40,429 bases of DNA. Origin: an uncultured Arachnia sp. GTDB taxonomy: Bacteria; Actinomycetota; Actinomycetes; Propionibacteriales; Propionibacteriaceae. The notes under the pieces were generated by a model, which ran no database searches, was not told the origin of the DNA, and worked only from the letters and a program-made list of their open reading frames with translations. A program made the position numbers and the translations under genes. The first letter of the stretch is position 1. Each line of letters opens with the position of its first letter. Below, piece after piece: positions 15,005 through 22,842 of the stretch. The stretch covers positions 1 to 40,429 of the forward strand of contig CANLTJ010000014.1 in the NCBI GenBank assembly GCA_947493995.1. The letters are read 5' to 3'.

Positions 15005-16639
15005 ATGACGTCGGCGGGAGTGGGCTGGGAGCAGGACTGCACCGTCGACGACCCGTCGTTCGAGCAGCGCTACACAGCCATCGATGCTCGCGACGCACGC
15101 TTCGACGGTCAGTTCTTCACGGCCGTGCCCTCCACCGGCATCTACTGCCGACCCTCTTGCCCGGCCCGTACCCCGAAGCGGGAGAACGTCACCTTCTATC
15201 TGACGTCGGCCGCCGCTCACGCCGCGGGGTACCGCGCGTGCAAGCGATGCCTCCCTGAGGCCACCCCCGGATCGCCGCTGTGGGACGTGCGCCGCGACGT
15301 GGCCGCGCGGGCAATGCGGTTGATCGCTGATGGCGTTGTCGATCGGGACGGGGTGGATGCCCTGGCGGCTCGGCTCGGCTACACCACCCGGCATCTGCGA
15401 CGGTTGCTGAGGTCAGAGCTGGGAGCGGGGCCGGTGACCCTGGCTCGGGCCCGTCGCGCCCAGACTGCCCGGGCGCTGCTTGTGGGGACGAACCTTCCAG
15501 TCACCGACGTGGCACTCGCCGCCGGTTTCGGCTCCATCCGACAGTTCAACGACACGATTCGAGAGGTGTTCGACGTCACCCCTCGCGATCTGCGTGCTAC
15601 GGCTGGACGTGGTCCAGAACAAGATGCGGAGCTCGACCCGTCGACTCTGCGCCTGACACTTCAACTTCCCGTGCGTCAGCCGTTCGACGCTCCAGGGTTG
15701 TTCTTCTTTCTCGCGGTCCGCGCGGTGGAAGGCGTGGAGATCGCCGATCTCTCGGATGAGGAGCGACTTCGTTACGCACGCACACTGGCCCTGCCCCGCG
15801 GACCGGGAACCGTCGACATCACCGCTCACTTCACCGACGCAGCCGTCTGGGAAGTGCAGCTCAGCGTCGAGGTGACGGATCTGGCCGACGTTGGCCCGGC
15901 AGTGTCCCGCGTCCGCAGGCTGCTGGACCTTGATGCCGACCCGGTCGCCGTCGATGCTGCCTTGTTGCAGGATCCTCAGCTGGCCCCCTTCGTGAGGGGG
16001 ACACCGGGTATCCGGGTTCCGGGCGCGGTGGATGCTCACGAACTGCTGGTTCGGGCCATCGTGGGTCAACAAATTTCGGTGACCCGAGCCACGGCGCATC
16101 TCAGCCGGCTGGTTGCCGTCGCGGGTCAGAAATGGGAGTCCTCAATCCCGGGGCTCACACGACTCTTCCCCACACCCGCCCGGATTCTCGACCATGTCGC
16201 ACCGCCTGTGGACGACGCTCCGCTGGACCCCGACCGCCCCCTGCGTCTGCCCCGTCGATCCATTCGCACGGTCCGGGAGAGTTCTCGAGTCATGCTCGAC
16301 GGCGACCTCCCGATCCACGTGGGCTCCGATCCGGATGAGTTGCGGGAAAGGTTGGAGGCGCTGCCTGGCATCGGGCCGTGGACGGCCTCCTACGTCGCGA
16401 TGCGGGTTCTTGGGGATCCCGACTCATGGTTGCCGGGGGACGTGGCGCTCGTGGCAGGAGCGAAATCAGCTGGGATCATCGCGCGCAGTCAGTCCCAGAC
16501 CACGGCGCATCGTGAGCTCACGGAGCACTCCAAGAGATGGTCCCCCTGGCGCTCCCACGCCGCGATGCACCTGTGGCGCACGGCCGGGGTTGAACACCGT
16601 GTCGCCACCAAGACCCGAACAGAAGGAACGAACTCGTGA
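15005..16639 (+). CDS. Ada-AlkA fusion: methyl-phosphotriester sensor, AraC activator and 3-methyladenine glycosylase
   Basis: A 544-residue three-part protein like the actinobacterial AlkA. Residues 15-90 are an Ada zinc domain with Cys48, Cys52, Cys79 and Cys82 (GIYCRPSCPARTP, ACKRCLP); Cys48 is the expected methyl acceptor from phosphotriesters. Residues 95-195 are an AraC helix-turn-helix pair (LAARLGYTTRHLRRLL and DVALAAGFGSIRQFN). Residues 205-540 are AlkA, with the N-terminal fold, then the HhH segment LPGIGPWTASYVAMR and catalytic Asp479 (LPGD). It repairs alkylated bases and activates the adaptive response. ogt overlaps it by 4 nt. The start at ATG 15005 is uncertain; open frame continues upstream. 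Confidence 0.92.
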   Translation: MTSAGVGWEQDCTVDDPSFEQRYTAIDARDARFDGQFFTAVPSTGIYCRPSCPARTPKRENVTFYLTSAAAHAAGYRACKRCLPEATPGSPLWDVRRDVAARAMRLIADGVVDRDGVDALAARLGYTTRHLRRLLRSELGAGPVTLARARRAQTARALLVGTNLPVTDVALAAGFGSIRQFNDTIREVFDVTPRDLRATAGRGPEQDAELDPSTLRLTLQLPVRQPFDAPGLFFFLAVRAVEGVEIADLSDEERLRYARTLALPRGPGTVDITAHFTDAAVWEVQLSVEVTDLADVGPAVSRVRRLLDLDADPVAVDAALLQDPQLAPFVRGTPGIRVPGAVDAHELLVRAIVGQQISVTRATAHLSRLVAVAGQKWESSIPGLTRLFPTPARILDHVAPPVDDAPLDPDRPLRLPRRSIRTVRESSRVMLDGDLPIHVGSDPDELRERLEALPGIGPWTASYVAMRVLGDPDSWLPGDVALVAGAKSAGIIARSQSQTTAHRELTEHSKRWSPWRSHAAMHLWRTAGVEHRVATKTRTEGTNS

Positions 16640-17196
16640 CCACCTGCCACTTCTCCACTGTGAACACCTCCGACGGCCCGTTCACCATCATCGTCAGCGG
16701 CGACGCGGTGCTCGCCTCGGGCTGGACTGCGAACGTCGACGAACTGGTCGCGCTGATCCATCCGGCCATGCGCCCCGCAGTGGGAGACATCGCTGCCGAA
16801 TCGGACTATCCGGTCATGGAGGCTGCCAGGGCAGCAGTCGTCGCACACTACGACGGTCAGGTGGATGCGCCCCGCGCCATTCCGGTCCATCAACAGTCCG
16901 GACCATTTCGTCAGCAGGCCTGGGATGTCCTGCGGAGCGTGGTCCCGGGCGAGCCGATCACCTACACCGAGTTCGCGGTCCGCGCGGGACGGCCGACGGC
17001 CGTGCGTGCTGCGGCCAGCGCATGCGCCCAGAACGCGGCAGCCCTCTTCGTCCCCTGCCACCGGATTCTGAGATCCGACGGTTCGCTGGGTGGCTTCCGC
17101 TACGGGCTGGATATCAAGCGAGCCCTCCTCGATCGGGAGGCTCGGATGGTCAGTGATCCTGACCCGGCCCCGACCACACGTCCCCTATCCCGCTGA
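16636..17196 (+). CDS. Methylated-DNA--protein-cysteine S-methyltransferase (Ogt)
   Basis: A 186-residue suicide repair protein that transfers methyl groups from O6-methylguanine and O4-methylthymine to its own cysteine. The active site PCHRI is intact with Cys141, followed by the usual GGFRYGLDIKRALLDRE. The Arg-finger helix RAGRPTAVRAAASACAQN and the QQAWDVLRSVVPGEPITY region are also standard. GTG is the start, overlapping the Ada-AlkA stop by 4 nt with AAGGAA upstream, so the two are coupled in an alkylation-response operon as in mycobacteria (alkA-ogt). Confidence 0.93.
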   Translation: MTTCHFSTVNTSDGPFTIIVSGDAVLASGWTANVDELVALIHPAMRPAVGDIAAESDYPVMEAARAAVVAHYDGQVDAPRAIPVHQQSGPFRQQAWDVLRSVVPGEPITYTEFAVRAGRPTAVRAAASACAQNAAALFVPCHRILRSDGSLGGFRYGLDIKRALLDREARMVSDPDPAPTTRPLSR

Positions 17197-17353
17197 AACT
17201 CTGGTTGTATGCGCCCACCGACGACCAGACACGCGCCCGGATGGTGCGGGGGAGAGGGGACAGTTGCTGGCGTCCGTGGACGGATCTCGTGACGGGTTGG
17301 AGTTCGGGGGTGGAAAAGGCGCCGCTGGCGCCTGTGGTGGTTAGGGTGGCGGT

Positions 17354-17851
17354 ATGAAACGACTCGTCCTGATGCGCCATGCCAAGACCGAGGGTCATCA
17401 TCCCGACGGTGACCGGGCACGAGAGCTGACGCCGCGGGGCCGCGAGGATGCGGCGGCAGTCGGCGACGAACTCGCGGACATGGGGTTGCAGCACGCCATG
17501 GTTTCGACGGCCGTGCGTACCCGCCAGACGTTCGAGGCGACCGGGTTGGCCATCCCCGCAGAGTTCCAGGAGGTGTTTTACACCGACGGGCCCGAGACCA
17601 TGCTCCAACGCATCAGCGAGACTGAGGAGGACGTCACCGGCTTGCTGGTCATCGCCCACGAGCCAGTCATCCCACGGCTTGCAGCCCAGCTGGGCTATGC
17701 CAGTGACAAGAGTGAGTCCGACGCACTGCTGTGCTCATTCCCCCCGGCATCTTTCGTGGAATTCACTTTTGAGGGCGAGTGGGCCGATCTGGAGCCAGAC
17801 AATCTGGAGCACCTCTCACTGCAACGGGTGGAGCGTCCCGCCAAGCACTGA
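17354..17851 (+). CDS. Histidine phosphatase family protein (SixA-like)
   Basis: A 165-residue member of the phosphoglycerate-mutase-like phosphatases. The catalytic motif is LMRHAKTE, with phosphorylated His9, and the second histidine is in VIAHEPVI. The size and the missing cap match SixA, which dephosphorylates phosphohistidine on signalling proteins in E. coli; the actinobacterial target is not known. TAGGGT at 17342-17347 ends 6 nt before ATG, although the purine-rich GGTGGCGG could act as a weak ribosome site. The gene is monocistronic and followed by a large palindromic region. Confidence 0.85.
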   Translation: MKRLVLMRHAKTEGHHPDGDRARELTPRGREDAAAVGDELADMGLQHAMVSTAVRTRQTFEATGLAIPAEFQEVFYTDGPETMLQRISETEEDVTGLLVIAHEPVIPRLAAQLGYASDKSESDALLCSFPPASFVEFTFEGEWADLEPDNLEHLSLQRVERPAKH

Positions 17852-17909
17852 CGGTGGACCCGTCGCCATCACACCGCCGCGCCCAAGACGGTCTGCAGCG
17901 CCGCGCCAA

Positions 17910-18007
17910 CGCCCGTCCTATTCCTGCGAGCCCGTCACAACTCTCGACGCCCGCCCTGTAGGAAGGGCGTCGGCGTTTAGGACGGGCTTCTGGGAATAGG
18001 ACGGGCG
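17910..18007. repeat. Nested inverted repeats between convergent genes
   Basis: Outer arms of 27 bp (17910-17936 and 17981-18007) match in reverse complement at 23 of 27 positions and share CGCCCGTCCTATTCC. Between them sits a perfect 8-bp hairpin, CGACGCCC (17945-17952) with GGGCGTCG (17965-17972). A further GGGCGGGCGTCC element follows to about 18031. The site lies between the ends of sixA and the convergent methyltransferase gene, so it may terminate both. Its size and the reuse of the GGGCGTCG motif seen at 181-310 suggest a repetitive extragenic palindrome. Confidence 0.8.
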
Positions 18008-18075
18008 TCGAGCGCGCAGGGCGGGCGTCCGGGCGAGAGTAGCGGAGCAGCTGATTGACGTGGCTGCGCGTCGAA

Positions 18076-19077
18076 TCAGGGATTGACGGCTACCACCAGG
18101 TCGCGTCGGATCGAGGCGTCGACGCGATGTGCGAAACGCTCCCACGGGCCGTCCGCTTTGACTGTCAGCCCCGCGCGCTGCAATGCCTCGACAAGGTCCT
18201 CCCGCGGCATCCCAAAAGTGTTCCAGCTCAGGCCGAGCGCTCCGCCGTGCATCAGTTGCGACGCCCATACCTCAATTGCGTCGTTCAGGAGTCGGGCCGG
18301 GGTGCGGTCTCGTTTCCCGCCGCCGCGAACGTCTGTGCTGGAGCCATGGACGACGCCATAGGGCGCGTCGGTGACGATGGCATCGAACTTCTTCTTACCG
18401 AAAAGCTTGGCCGAGTCGCGGGTATCGCCGGTGAAGAAGGTGAGTTGCAGCGTGCGGTTCTCCAGTCGGATGCTCGCATCGAAGCGCCTGCCCACTGTTT
18501 TGCCATCCCGGCGAACCGGGGAGATGTCCGCGGTGTGCTTCAGACGTTTGCGTCTCAGCCACGTCTTGTGGAAGGCCGCCATCTGCTCGAAAGCCTTGTC
18601 ATCCGCGTCGACTCCGTATCCGTCATGGCCCAGCAGCAGTGCCGAGTCCAGAACCGTTCCCCGCCCGGCCAGCGGATCCAGCACCTGTCGGGGCCCGGAT
18701 GCGGGACGCTCCACCGAGGCCAGCGTCACATTGAGAAGCAGCCGCGTGAACTGCTCATTGGTCTTGCCCTGATACTTGGGGATGCTGATCAGATCGTCAT
18801 CCAGCACTGCCACCTGCGGAAGCGCGACGGGGCGAAGGAGGTCGTGCTGACGCTCGAACAGGGCAAACGCCGTGGACTGGGCGGAGATGATCTCCAACTG
18901 TTCCGACGTAAGTGCATCCGCGCGAAAACCGAGGTATCCGACGCCCGCCAGTTCTTCATCTGTAATTCCGCTGGCGAACGGGGCACAAATCTCGAGTTCC
19001 GCTGCGCTGAGCGCCGCTGATTCTCCCGCATAGACGCGGTTGGCAGACGGGGTACGGAGCAACAGCAGATCAGGCAT
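18076..19077 (-). CDS. TRM11-like SAM-dependent RNA/DNA methyltransferase
   Basis: A 333-residue protein with a Rossmann methyltransferase core. Motif I is LDPLAGRGTVLDSALLLG (133-150), followed by GYGVDAD (153-159), and the catalytic motif IV is TDAPYG (236-241), where archaeal and eukaryotic Trm11/TrmG10 have DPPYG. The N-terminal 125 residues are a substrate domain ending in KYQGKTNEQFTRLLLN, a segment also seen in TRM11 relatives. The target may be guanosine in tRNA, but this is not demonstrated for the actinobacterial branch. ATG 19077 is chosen because GAGAAT lies 6 nt upstream. The frame stays open further upstream only because the 30-bp repeats are a multiple of three. Confidence 0.75.
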   Translation of the reverse strand: MPDLLLLRTPSANRVYAGESAALSAAELEICAPFASGITDEELAGVGYLGFRADALTSEQLEIISAQSTAFALFERQHDLLRPVALPQVAVLDDDLISIPKYQGKTNEQFTRLLLNVTLASVERPASGPRQVLDPLAGRGTVLDSALLLGHDGYGVDADDKAFEQMAAFHKTWLRRKRLKHTADISPVRRDGKTVGRRFDASIRLENRTLQLTFFTGDTRDSAKLFGKKKFDAIVTDAPYGVVHGSSTDVRGGGKRDRTPARLLNDAIEVWASQLMHGGALGLSWNTFGMPREDLVEALQRAGLTVKADGPWERFAHRVDASIRRDLVVAVNP

Positions 19078-19090
19078 TGCGCAATTCTCG

Positions 19091-19180
19091 CACGGGGGCA
19101 CGCCCCCGTGGACCCCCCCGCACAGGGGCACGCCCCCGTGGACCCCCCCGCACAGGGGCACGCCCCCGTGGACCCCCCGC
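19091..19180. repeat. Three copies of a 30-bp palindromic GC-rich repeat
   Basis: Units at 19091, 19121 and 19151 are nearly identical, with an exact 30-bp period. Each begins with a palindrome of 9-bp arms and a 2-nt centre (CACGGGGGC/GCCCCCGTG, one mismatch in units 2 and 3) and ends in a C-run (GGACCCCCCC). Two decayed copies follow at about 19290-19317 and 19318-19337. The array sits in the divergent promoter region between the methyltransferase and the FluC-like gene and can form serial hairpins. Confidence 0.9.
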
Positions 19181-19210
19181 GGTGTTCGCTGCGCTCACGC
19201 GCTCTTCCTG

Positions 19211-19243
19211 CCGGGAAGCAGACGACTTCGTCGCGTTTCCCGG
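19211..19243. other. Long stem-loop in the divergent intergenic region
   Basis: CCGGGAA and TTCCCGG form an outer stem, and GACGA with TCGTC form an inner stem around two bases. It lies between the 30-bp repeats and their decayed copies. No gene is associated, and the function is unknown. Confidence 0.5.
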
Positions 19244-19353
19244 ACTCTCTTCGCGAGTGATCCGGGGCCAAGTCTGCGTGTGCTTCCCGCACGGGGCAGG
19301 GCCTCGTGGACCTCCCGCACGGTGGTGTCCCCGTGTGTAGTGTTTTTGACGAT

Positions 19354-19713
19354 ATGGGGATCGACAGGGGAAGGGCCGCGGCGTTGGTCGTCGTCGGCAT
19401 CATTCTCGGCGTCCCTGTCCGTCTGGGCCTCGACGCATGGGTGGGGCGAGAGATGGTGCTGCTCGGCGCCATCAATACGACCGGCTGGTTCCTGCTCGGT
19501 CTCACATCCGGCAAGTGGGGGCACCGGGTCGAGGGACTCTGGATGGGACTCGGCGCGTTCGGCGTGGCTGCCTTCAGTTCATGGGCTTCACTTGCGACTC
19601 AAGGAATCAGCGTTGCCGCCGACACCCTGATCGCAACCATCGAAGTGGCCTTCGGACTGCTCGTGGCCGTCATTGGTCACCTCATGACGATGCCCCGGGA
19701 CCGAGGTCCCTGA
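19354..19713 (+). CDS. Divergent FluC/CrcB-like small membrane protein
   Basis: A 119-residue protein with four hydrophobic segments, the size and layout of FluC fluoride channels. Aligned by eye, it keeps PVRLGLD (Arg23), GAINTTGWFLLGL (Asn41 in place of the VN-TG of FluC) and GAFGVAAFSSWAS (Phe74, Ser75). It has lost the TTFST consensus: AA replaces the conserved threonines near the central sodium site. It faces two canonical crcB genes tail to tail. It may be a third, specialised subunit or a paralog with another role. -10 TAGTGT at 19338-19343 puts the transcript start only a few bases before ATG 19354. Confidence 0.55.
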   Translation: MGIDRGRAAALVVVGIILGVPVRLGLDAWVGREMVLLGAINTTGWFLLGLTSGKWGHRVEGLWMGLGAFGVAAFSSWASLATQGISVAADTLIATIEVAFGLLVAVIGHLMTMPRDRGP

Positions 19714-19725
19714 TGGCTCACCGGA

Positions 19726-19752
19726 GGTCGGAAGCCTCACGGACGTCCGACC
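19726..19752. terminator. Hairpin shared by the convergent FluC-like and crcB genes
   Basis: GGTCGGA and TCCGACC pair around a 13-nt loop between the two stop codons; GCTTTCA follows on the plus strand. Confidence 0.5.
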
Positions 19753-19756
19753 GCTT

Positions 19757-20119
19757 TCACGGGGCAGCGAGCCACAGTCCGATCATCGCTGCCCCCAGGC
19801 CGAGCACCAGCATCCCCACCGCATGAACAGCCGCACCCACACCACGTCCGCTGCGCATCAGCCTCATCGCCTCCACGCTCGCGGTACTGAACGTCGTGTA
19901 CCCACCCAAAAACCCAACGCCGAGGACCGTCAGAACGTCGCCACTGTCGGTTGCCAGCGCCCAGCCCGTCAGCAGCCCGAGAATGAAGGATCCGGTGACG
20001 TTGACCACCACCGTCCCCATCGGCAGCGGAGCAGGCCACCGGCGTGAGATGTAGGAATCCAGCGCGTACCGTGCAACGGCGCCGGAACCGCCAGCCACAG
20101 CGACGAGAAGGGCAATCAT
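19757..20119 (-). CDS. Fluoride efflux channel subunit CrcB/FluC (second copy)
   Basis: A 120-residue four-helix protein that exports fluoride as an antiparallel dual-topology dimer. Canonical motifs are intact: GGSGAVARYALDSYI, TVVVNVTGSFILGLL (pore asparagine) and GFLGGYTTFSTASVE (F-box phenylalanine and sodium-site threonines). Its ATG overlaps the stop of the upstream crcB by 4 nt. Gram-positive bacteria often carry such tandem crcB pairs, whose products may form a heterodimer. Confidence 0.92.
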   Translation of the reverse strand: MIALLVAVAGGSGAVARYALDSYISRRWPAPLPMGTVVVNVTGSFILGLLTGWALATDSGDVLTVLGVGFLGGYTTFSTASVEAMRLMRSGRGVGAAVHAVGMLVLGLGAAMIGLWLAAP

Positions 20120-20580
20120 GCACGTGTCTCCGAACCTCGACGATGCGCGAGACCCACAAGTGCGACACCTGCCCATGCGGCGACAACGCCGAGCACCAGG
20201 CTGACCGCAACATAACCGAAGGCAATGAGATAGCGGCCGCCGCTCCCGAGAAGGGCCGCCTCCACCATGAATGAGCTGTACGTGGTGTATCCGCCAAGCA
20301 CGCCGGTACCCACACCGAGCCGTATCCGACGGCGCCAGCCGTCGTCTCCACCGCGCAGCGACAGCGTTTCCAGAAGCATCGCCAGAAGGAACGCACCCGA
20401 GACATTGATGACGAAGGTCCCCGTGGGCCAGCCATTCGCTGCGGGAGGGACAAACGACTCGATGCCGAACCGAATCAAAGTTCCCACCGCTCCGCCGGTG
20501 CCGATGAGCAGCAGTGTCCAGCTGCGATCGCGCCGCCGCGGTGCGAGGTCAGGATCCAGCGCTTCTGGCCGGGAGGTCAT
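20116..20580 (-). CDS. Fluoride efflux channel subunit CrcB/FluC (first copy)
   Basis: A 154-residue FluC protein with a basic, hydrophilic 20-residue N-terminal extension (PRRRDRS) before helix 1. Motifs are GGAVGTLIRFGIESF, TFVINVSGAFLLAML and GVLGGYTTYSSFMVE, in which Tyr replaces the first Phe of TTFST. The C-terminus extends past helix 4. Its ATG overlaps the TGA of a possible upstream 41-residue ORF in the same ATGA fashion as its own stop overlaps the next crcB, so three coding units may be coupled. I could not recognise a complete fluoride riboswitch upstream. Confidence 0.92.
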   Translation of the reverse strand: MTSRPEALDPDLAPRRRDRSWTLLLIGTGGAVGTLIRFGIESFVPPAANGWPTGTFVINVSGAFLLAMLLETLSLRGGDDGWRRRIRLGVGTGVLGGYTTYSSFMVEAALLGSGGRYLIAFGYVAVSLVLGVVAAWAGVALVGLAHRRGSETRA

Positions 20581-20702
20581 TCCAGCCGCGCTCGGGCCGG
20601 CTCCCCGTCGCTAGGGAACCACTGATCAATCAAGTCCTGGCTGCAGCGCATCGGATCGGGAGAGCTGGCGCCCCACCATCTGGATACGGACATCCAGTAC
20701 AC
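20577..20702 (-). CDS. Possible small ORF translationally coupled to crcB
   Basis: A 41-codon frame from GTG 20702, or 38 codons from ATG 20693. It ends in a TGA that overlaps the crcB ATG by 4 nt. TACAGC lies 6 nt before the GTG, the same geometry as the window's leaderless genes, though its last base differs from TANNNT. The peptide is Trp/Ser/Pro-rich (SRWWGASSPDP) with a charged tail. I recognise no family. The alternative is that it is simply the 5' leader of crcB. Confidence 0.35.
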   Translation of the reverse strand: MYWMSVSRWWGASSPDPMRCSQDLIDQWFPSDGEPARARLE

Positions 20703-20772
20703 GCACCAGCTGTAGTGACATCGTCTCATTCCGCCCGGCACATCACCGAGAACAGCCTTGATCAGTGCTTCT

Positions 20773-21336
20773 CTAGTGCAGGTTGACGTTGTGGTGCTCA
20801 AAAGGAGTGCCTTTGGCGCGGTCATAGCTCTCCTTGACCTCCTGCTCCGCCTCGTCGCGGCCCGTCCACGTGGCTCCCTCGACGGACTTGCCCGGCTCCA
20901 GATCCTTGTAGACGGAGAAGAAGTGCTCGATCTCGAGGAGTACGTACTCGGGCACCGAATCAAGGTCCGCCATGTGACGTCGACGGGTGTCGGCGGTGGG
21001 AATGCACAGCACCTTGTCATCACCGCCCATTTCGTCGGTCATGCGGAACATGGCGACGGCGTAGCACTCGATGAGGCAGCCGGGGAACGTGGGGTCCGCC
21101 CCTATCACCATGGCGTCGAGTGGATCACCGTCCTGTCCCAACGTGCCTTCGATGAAGCCGTAGTCATACGGGTACTGCGTCGAGGTGAAGAGCGTGCGGT
21201 CCAAGCGGATACGACCGGTGTTGTGGTCCATCTCGTACTTGTTCTTGGTGCCCTTCGGGATCTCCACGGTCACGTCGAACAGGATCCGACGGTCATTGGG
21301 GATCAGCTCGAAGCTCTCGACGAAGTCTTCGCTCAC
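20773..21336 (-). CDS. Inorganic pyrophosphatase (family I)
   Basis: A 187-residue soluble Mg-dependent pyrophosphatase that drives biosynthesis by hydrolysing PPi to phosphate. The signature DGDPLDAMV carries the metal-binding aspartates. [36 protein letters not shown] and the C-terminal [10 protein letters not shown] region are all typical. GTG 21336 is the start because AGGAG sits 8 nt upstream; relative to shorter actinobacterial enzymes it adds about 20 residues ([17 protein letters not shown]) before the core. The gene is divergent from the carboxypeptidase gene. Confidence 0.93.
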   Translation of the reverse strand: MSEDFVESFELIPNDRRILFDVTVEIPKGTKNKYEMDHNTGRIRLDRTLFTSTQYPYDYGFIEGTLGQDGDPLDAMVIGADPTFPGCLIECYAVAMFRMTDEMGGDDKVLCIPTADTRRRHMADLDSVPEYVLLEIEHFFSVYKDLEPGKSVEGATWTGRDEAEQEVKESYDRAKGTPFEHHNVNLH

Positions 21337-21420
21337 GGACTTAACTCCTATGATTGGTCTCTCACCCACAAGCAGCGGATGGTGGTATCTCCGTTGCACA
21401 GTATCGCGTCTGGAGCACGA

Positions 21421-22842
21421 GTGAGCACTTCCCGGCTGGCACGTCACTGGCTCATCACGTGGATTCTCGTGGGTCTGCTGATGCTGGGTGGAGTTGCTGG
21501 CGCCATCCTCTGGCATCCGGTGATGCGTGCTGTGGGGGCTGAAGTGACGGGCGCACCCACGACAATTCCGCCCTCAGTGCTGATGCCGCCGCCCGAGCCC
21601 AGCGCCACTTCCACAGCCGAAGGGGGGCCGGTGGGGGAGCCACCGGCGGCAGAGGCAGGGGCTCTGCCTTCCAGAGCTGACGTGGAACAGCGCCTGAACA
21701 CCTTGGACATCACCGAGCTCATTGAGGGCGCCGACGCACTTCAGCTTGCATACGACGTGGTGGACACCGAGACCGGGGAAGTGGTTGCCTCGCGCGACGC
21801 CAGCAGCCTCCTGATCCCTGCCTCGAACACGAAATTGCTGAGCGTGACGGCCGTGATGCATGCCATGGACCGGCAGGCACGTTTCCCGACGCGGGTGGTG
21901 CAGCCCAACGACCGCAGCATCGTCCTTGTGGGGGGTGGCGATCCAATGCTCACCACCGAGCCCACCAGCGGCTATCCGCGCCAGGCCTCCCTGCAGGAAC
22001 TCGCGACGTCGACCGCCGCTGCTCTGCAGGAAGCAGGGATCACAAGCGTCTCCCTCGGTTTCGACGCGTCCTGGTTCAGCGACCCGGGATGGAATGAGTC
22101 GTGGCCCGCCAACTACCGTGACCAAGTGACACAGGTCAGCGCACTCTGGGTGGACGAAGGCCGGGAGCCCACCGGTGGCCGTAGCCGCACGCCGGCACTG
22201 TCGGCAGCAACGGCTTTTGCGGCGCAGATGACGGCTGCCGGCATCACGGTGACCGGCGAGCCCGTCGCCGCTCCGGCGGCAGGGGAGGAGATCGCACGTG
22301 TGGAATCCCCCCCGCTGCACGTCCTCGCCGAGCAGATGATGCTGCGCTCGAACAACTCCTTCGCGGAGGTGTTGGGTCTGCAGCTGGCGGGCGCCACGGG
22401 GCATCCCACCACATTCGCCGGATCCGTCGCTGCCATTGAGGAGCAATTGCGGGAGCTCTCGTTGTGGACCGAAGGCGCAGTGCTGCGGGATGCGTCGGGG
22501 CTGTCCCGTTCCAATCTCGTTTCGGCGGAGATGCTGGCACGTACTGTGCGAAGGGCCGTCGACGATCCGTCGCTGTCGCTCATCCTCGACGGTCTTCCGG
22601 TCGCCGGAGTGACCGGCACACTCGCCAGCCGCTTCAGCGACGACATCTCGCGCCCCGCCCGCGGTGTGGCCAAGGCCAAGACGGGAACCCTCACCCGCGT
22701 CAGCTCCTTGGCCGGTACGACCATCACTGCAGACGGTCGACACCTGTCATATGCCTTCCTGACCAACGGTTCATCCGACGGCTGGGCCGCCCGGGTCTGG
22801 GCGGACCAGGGCGTAGGCGTCATCACATCCTGCGGTTGCTGA
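21421..22842 (+). CDS. D-alanyl-D-alanine carboxypeptidase/endopeptidase (DacB, peptidase S13)
   Basis: A 473-residue class C penicillin-binding protein that trims the D-Ala-D-Ala ends and crosslinks of peptidoglycan. A short basic N-terminus and one hydrophobic helix ([20 protein letters not shown]) act as signal anchor, then a Pro/Ala-rich linker leads to the extracellular enzyme. Active-site motifs are SNTK (Ser135, Lys138), SNN (310-312) and KTG (420-422). GTG 21421 is preceded by GGAG at 21412; an upstream ATG at 21379 lacks support. The gene overlaps the next by one base, opening a dacB-metalloprotease-tilS operon typical of actinobacteria. Confidence 0.92.
   Translation: MSTSRLARHWLITWILVGLLMLGGVAGAILWHPVMRAVGAEVTGAPTTIPPSVLMPPPEPSATSTAEGGPVGEPPAAEAGALPSRADVEQRLNTLDITELIEGADALQLAYDVVDTETGEVVASRDASSLLIPASNTKLLSVTAVMHAMDRQARFPTRVVQPNDRSIVLVGGGDPMLTTEPTSGYPRQASLQELATSTAAALQEAGITSVSLGFDASWFSDPGWNESWPANYRDQVTQVSALWVDEGREPTGGRSRTPALSAATAFAAQMTAAGITVTGEPVAAPAAGEEIARVESPPLHVLAEQMMLRSNNSFAEVLGLQLAGATGHPTTFAGSVAAIEEQLRELSLWTEGAVLRDASGLSRSNLVSAEMLARTVRRAVDDPSLSLILDGLPVAGVTGTLASRFSDDISRPARGVAKAKTGTLTRVSSLAGTTITADGRHLSYAFLTNGSSDGWAARVWADQGVGVITSCGC

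Noticed and set aside
19078..19161. N-terminal extension of the TRM11-like protein with a ten-residue repeat (PLCGGVHGGV)
   Set aside because: The extension exists only because the 30-bp repeats contain no stop in frame. The -10-like box and family alignment favour ATG 19077.
20700..20760. Possible fluoride (crcB) riboswitch upstream of the crcB genes on the minus strand
   Set aside because: GGTGATG and a later CGATGTCACTAC loosely recall the motif, but I could not form the required hairpin between the two pseudoknot strands. A covariance search with Rfam RF01734 would decide it.
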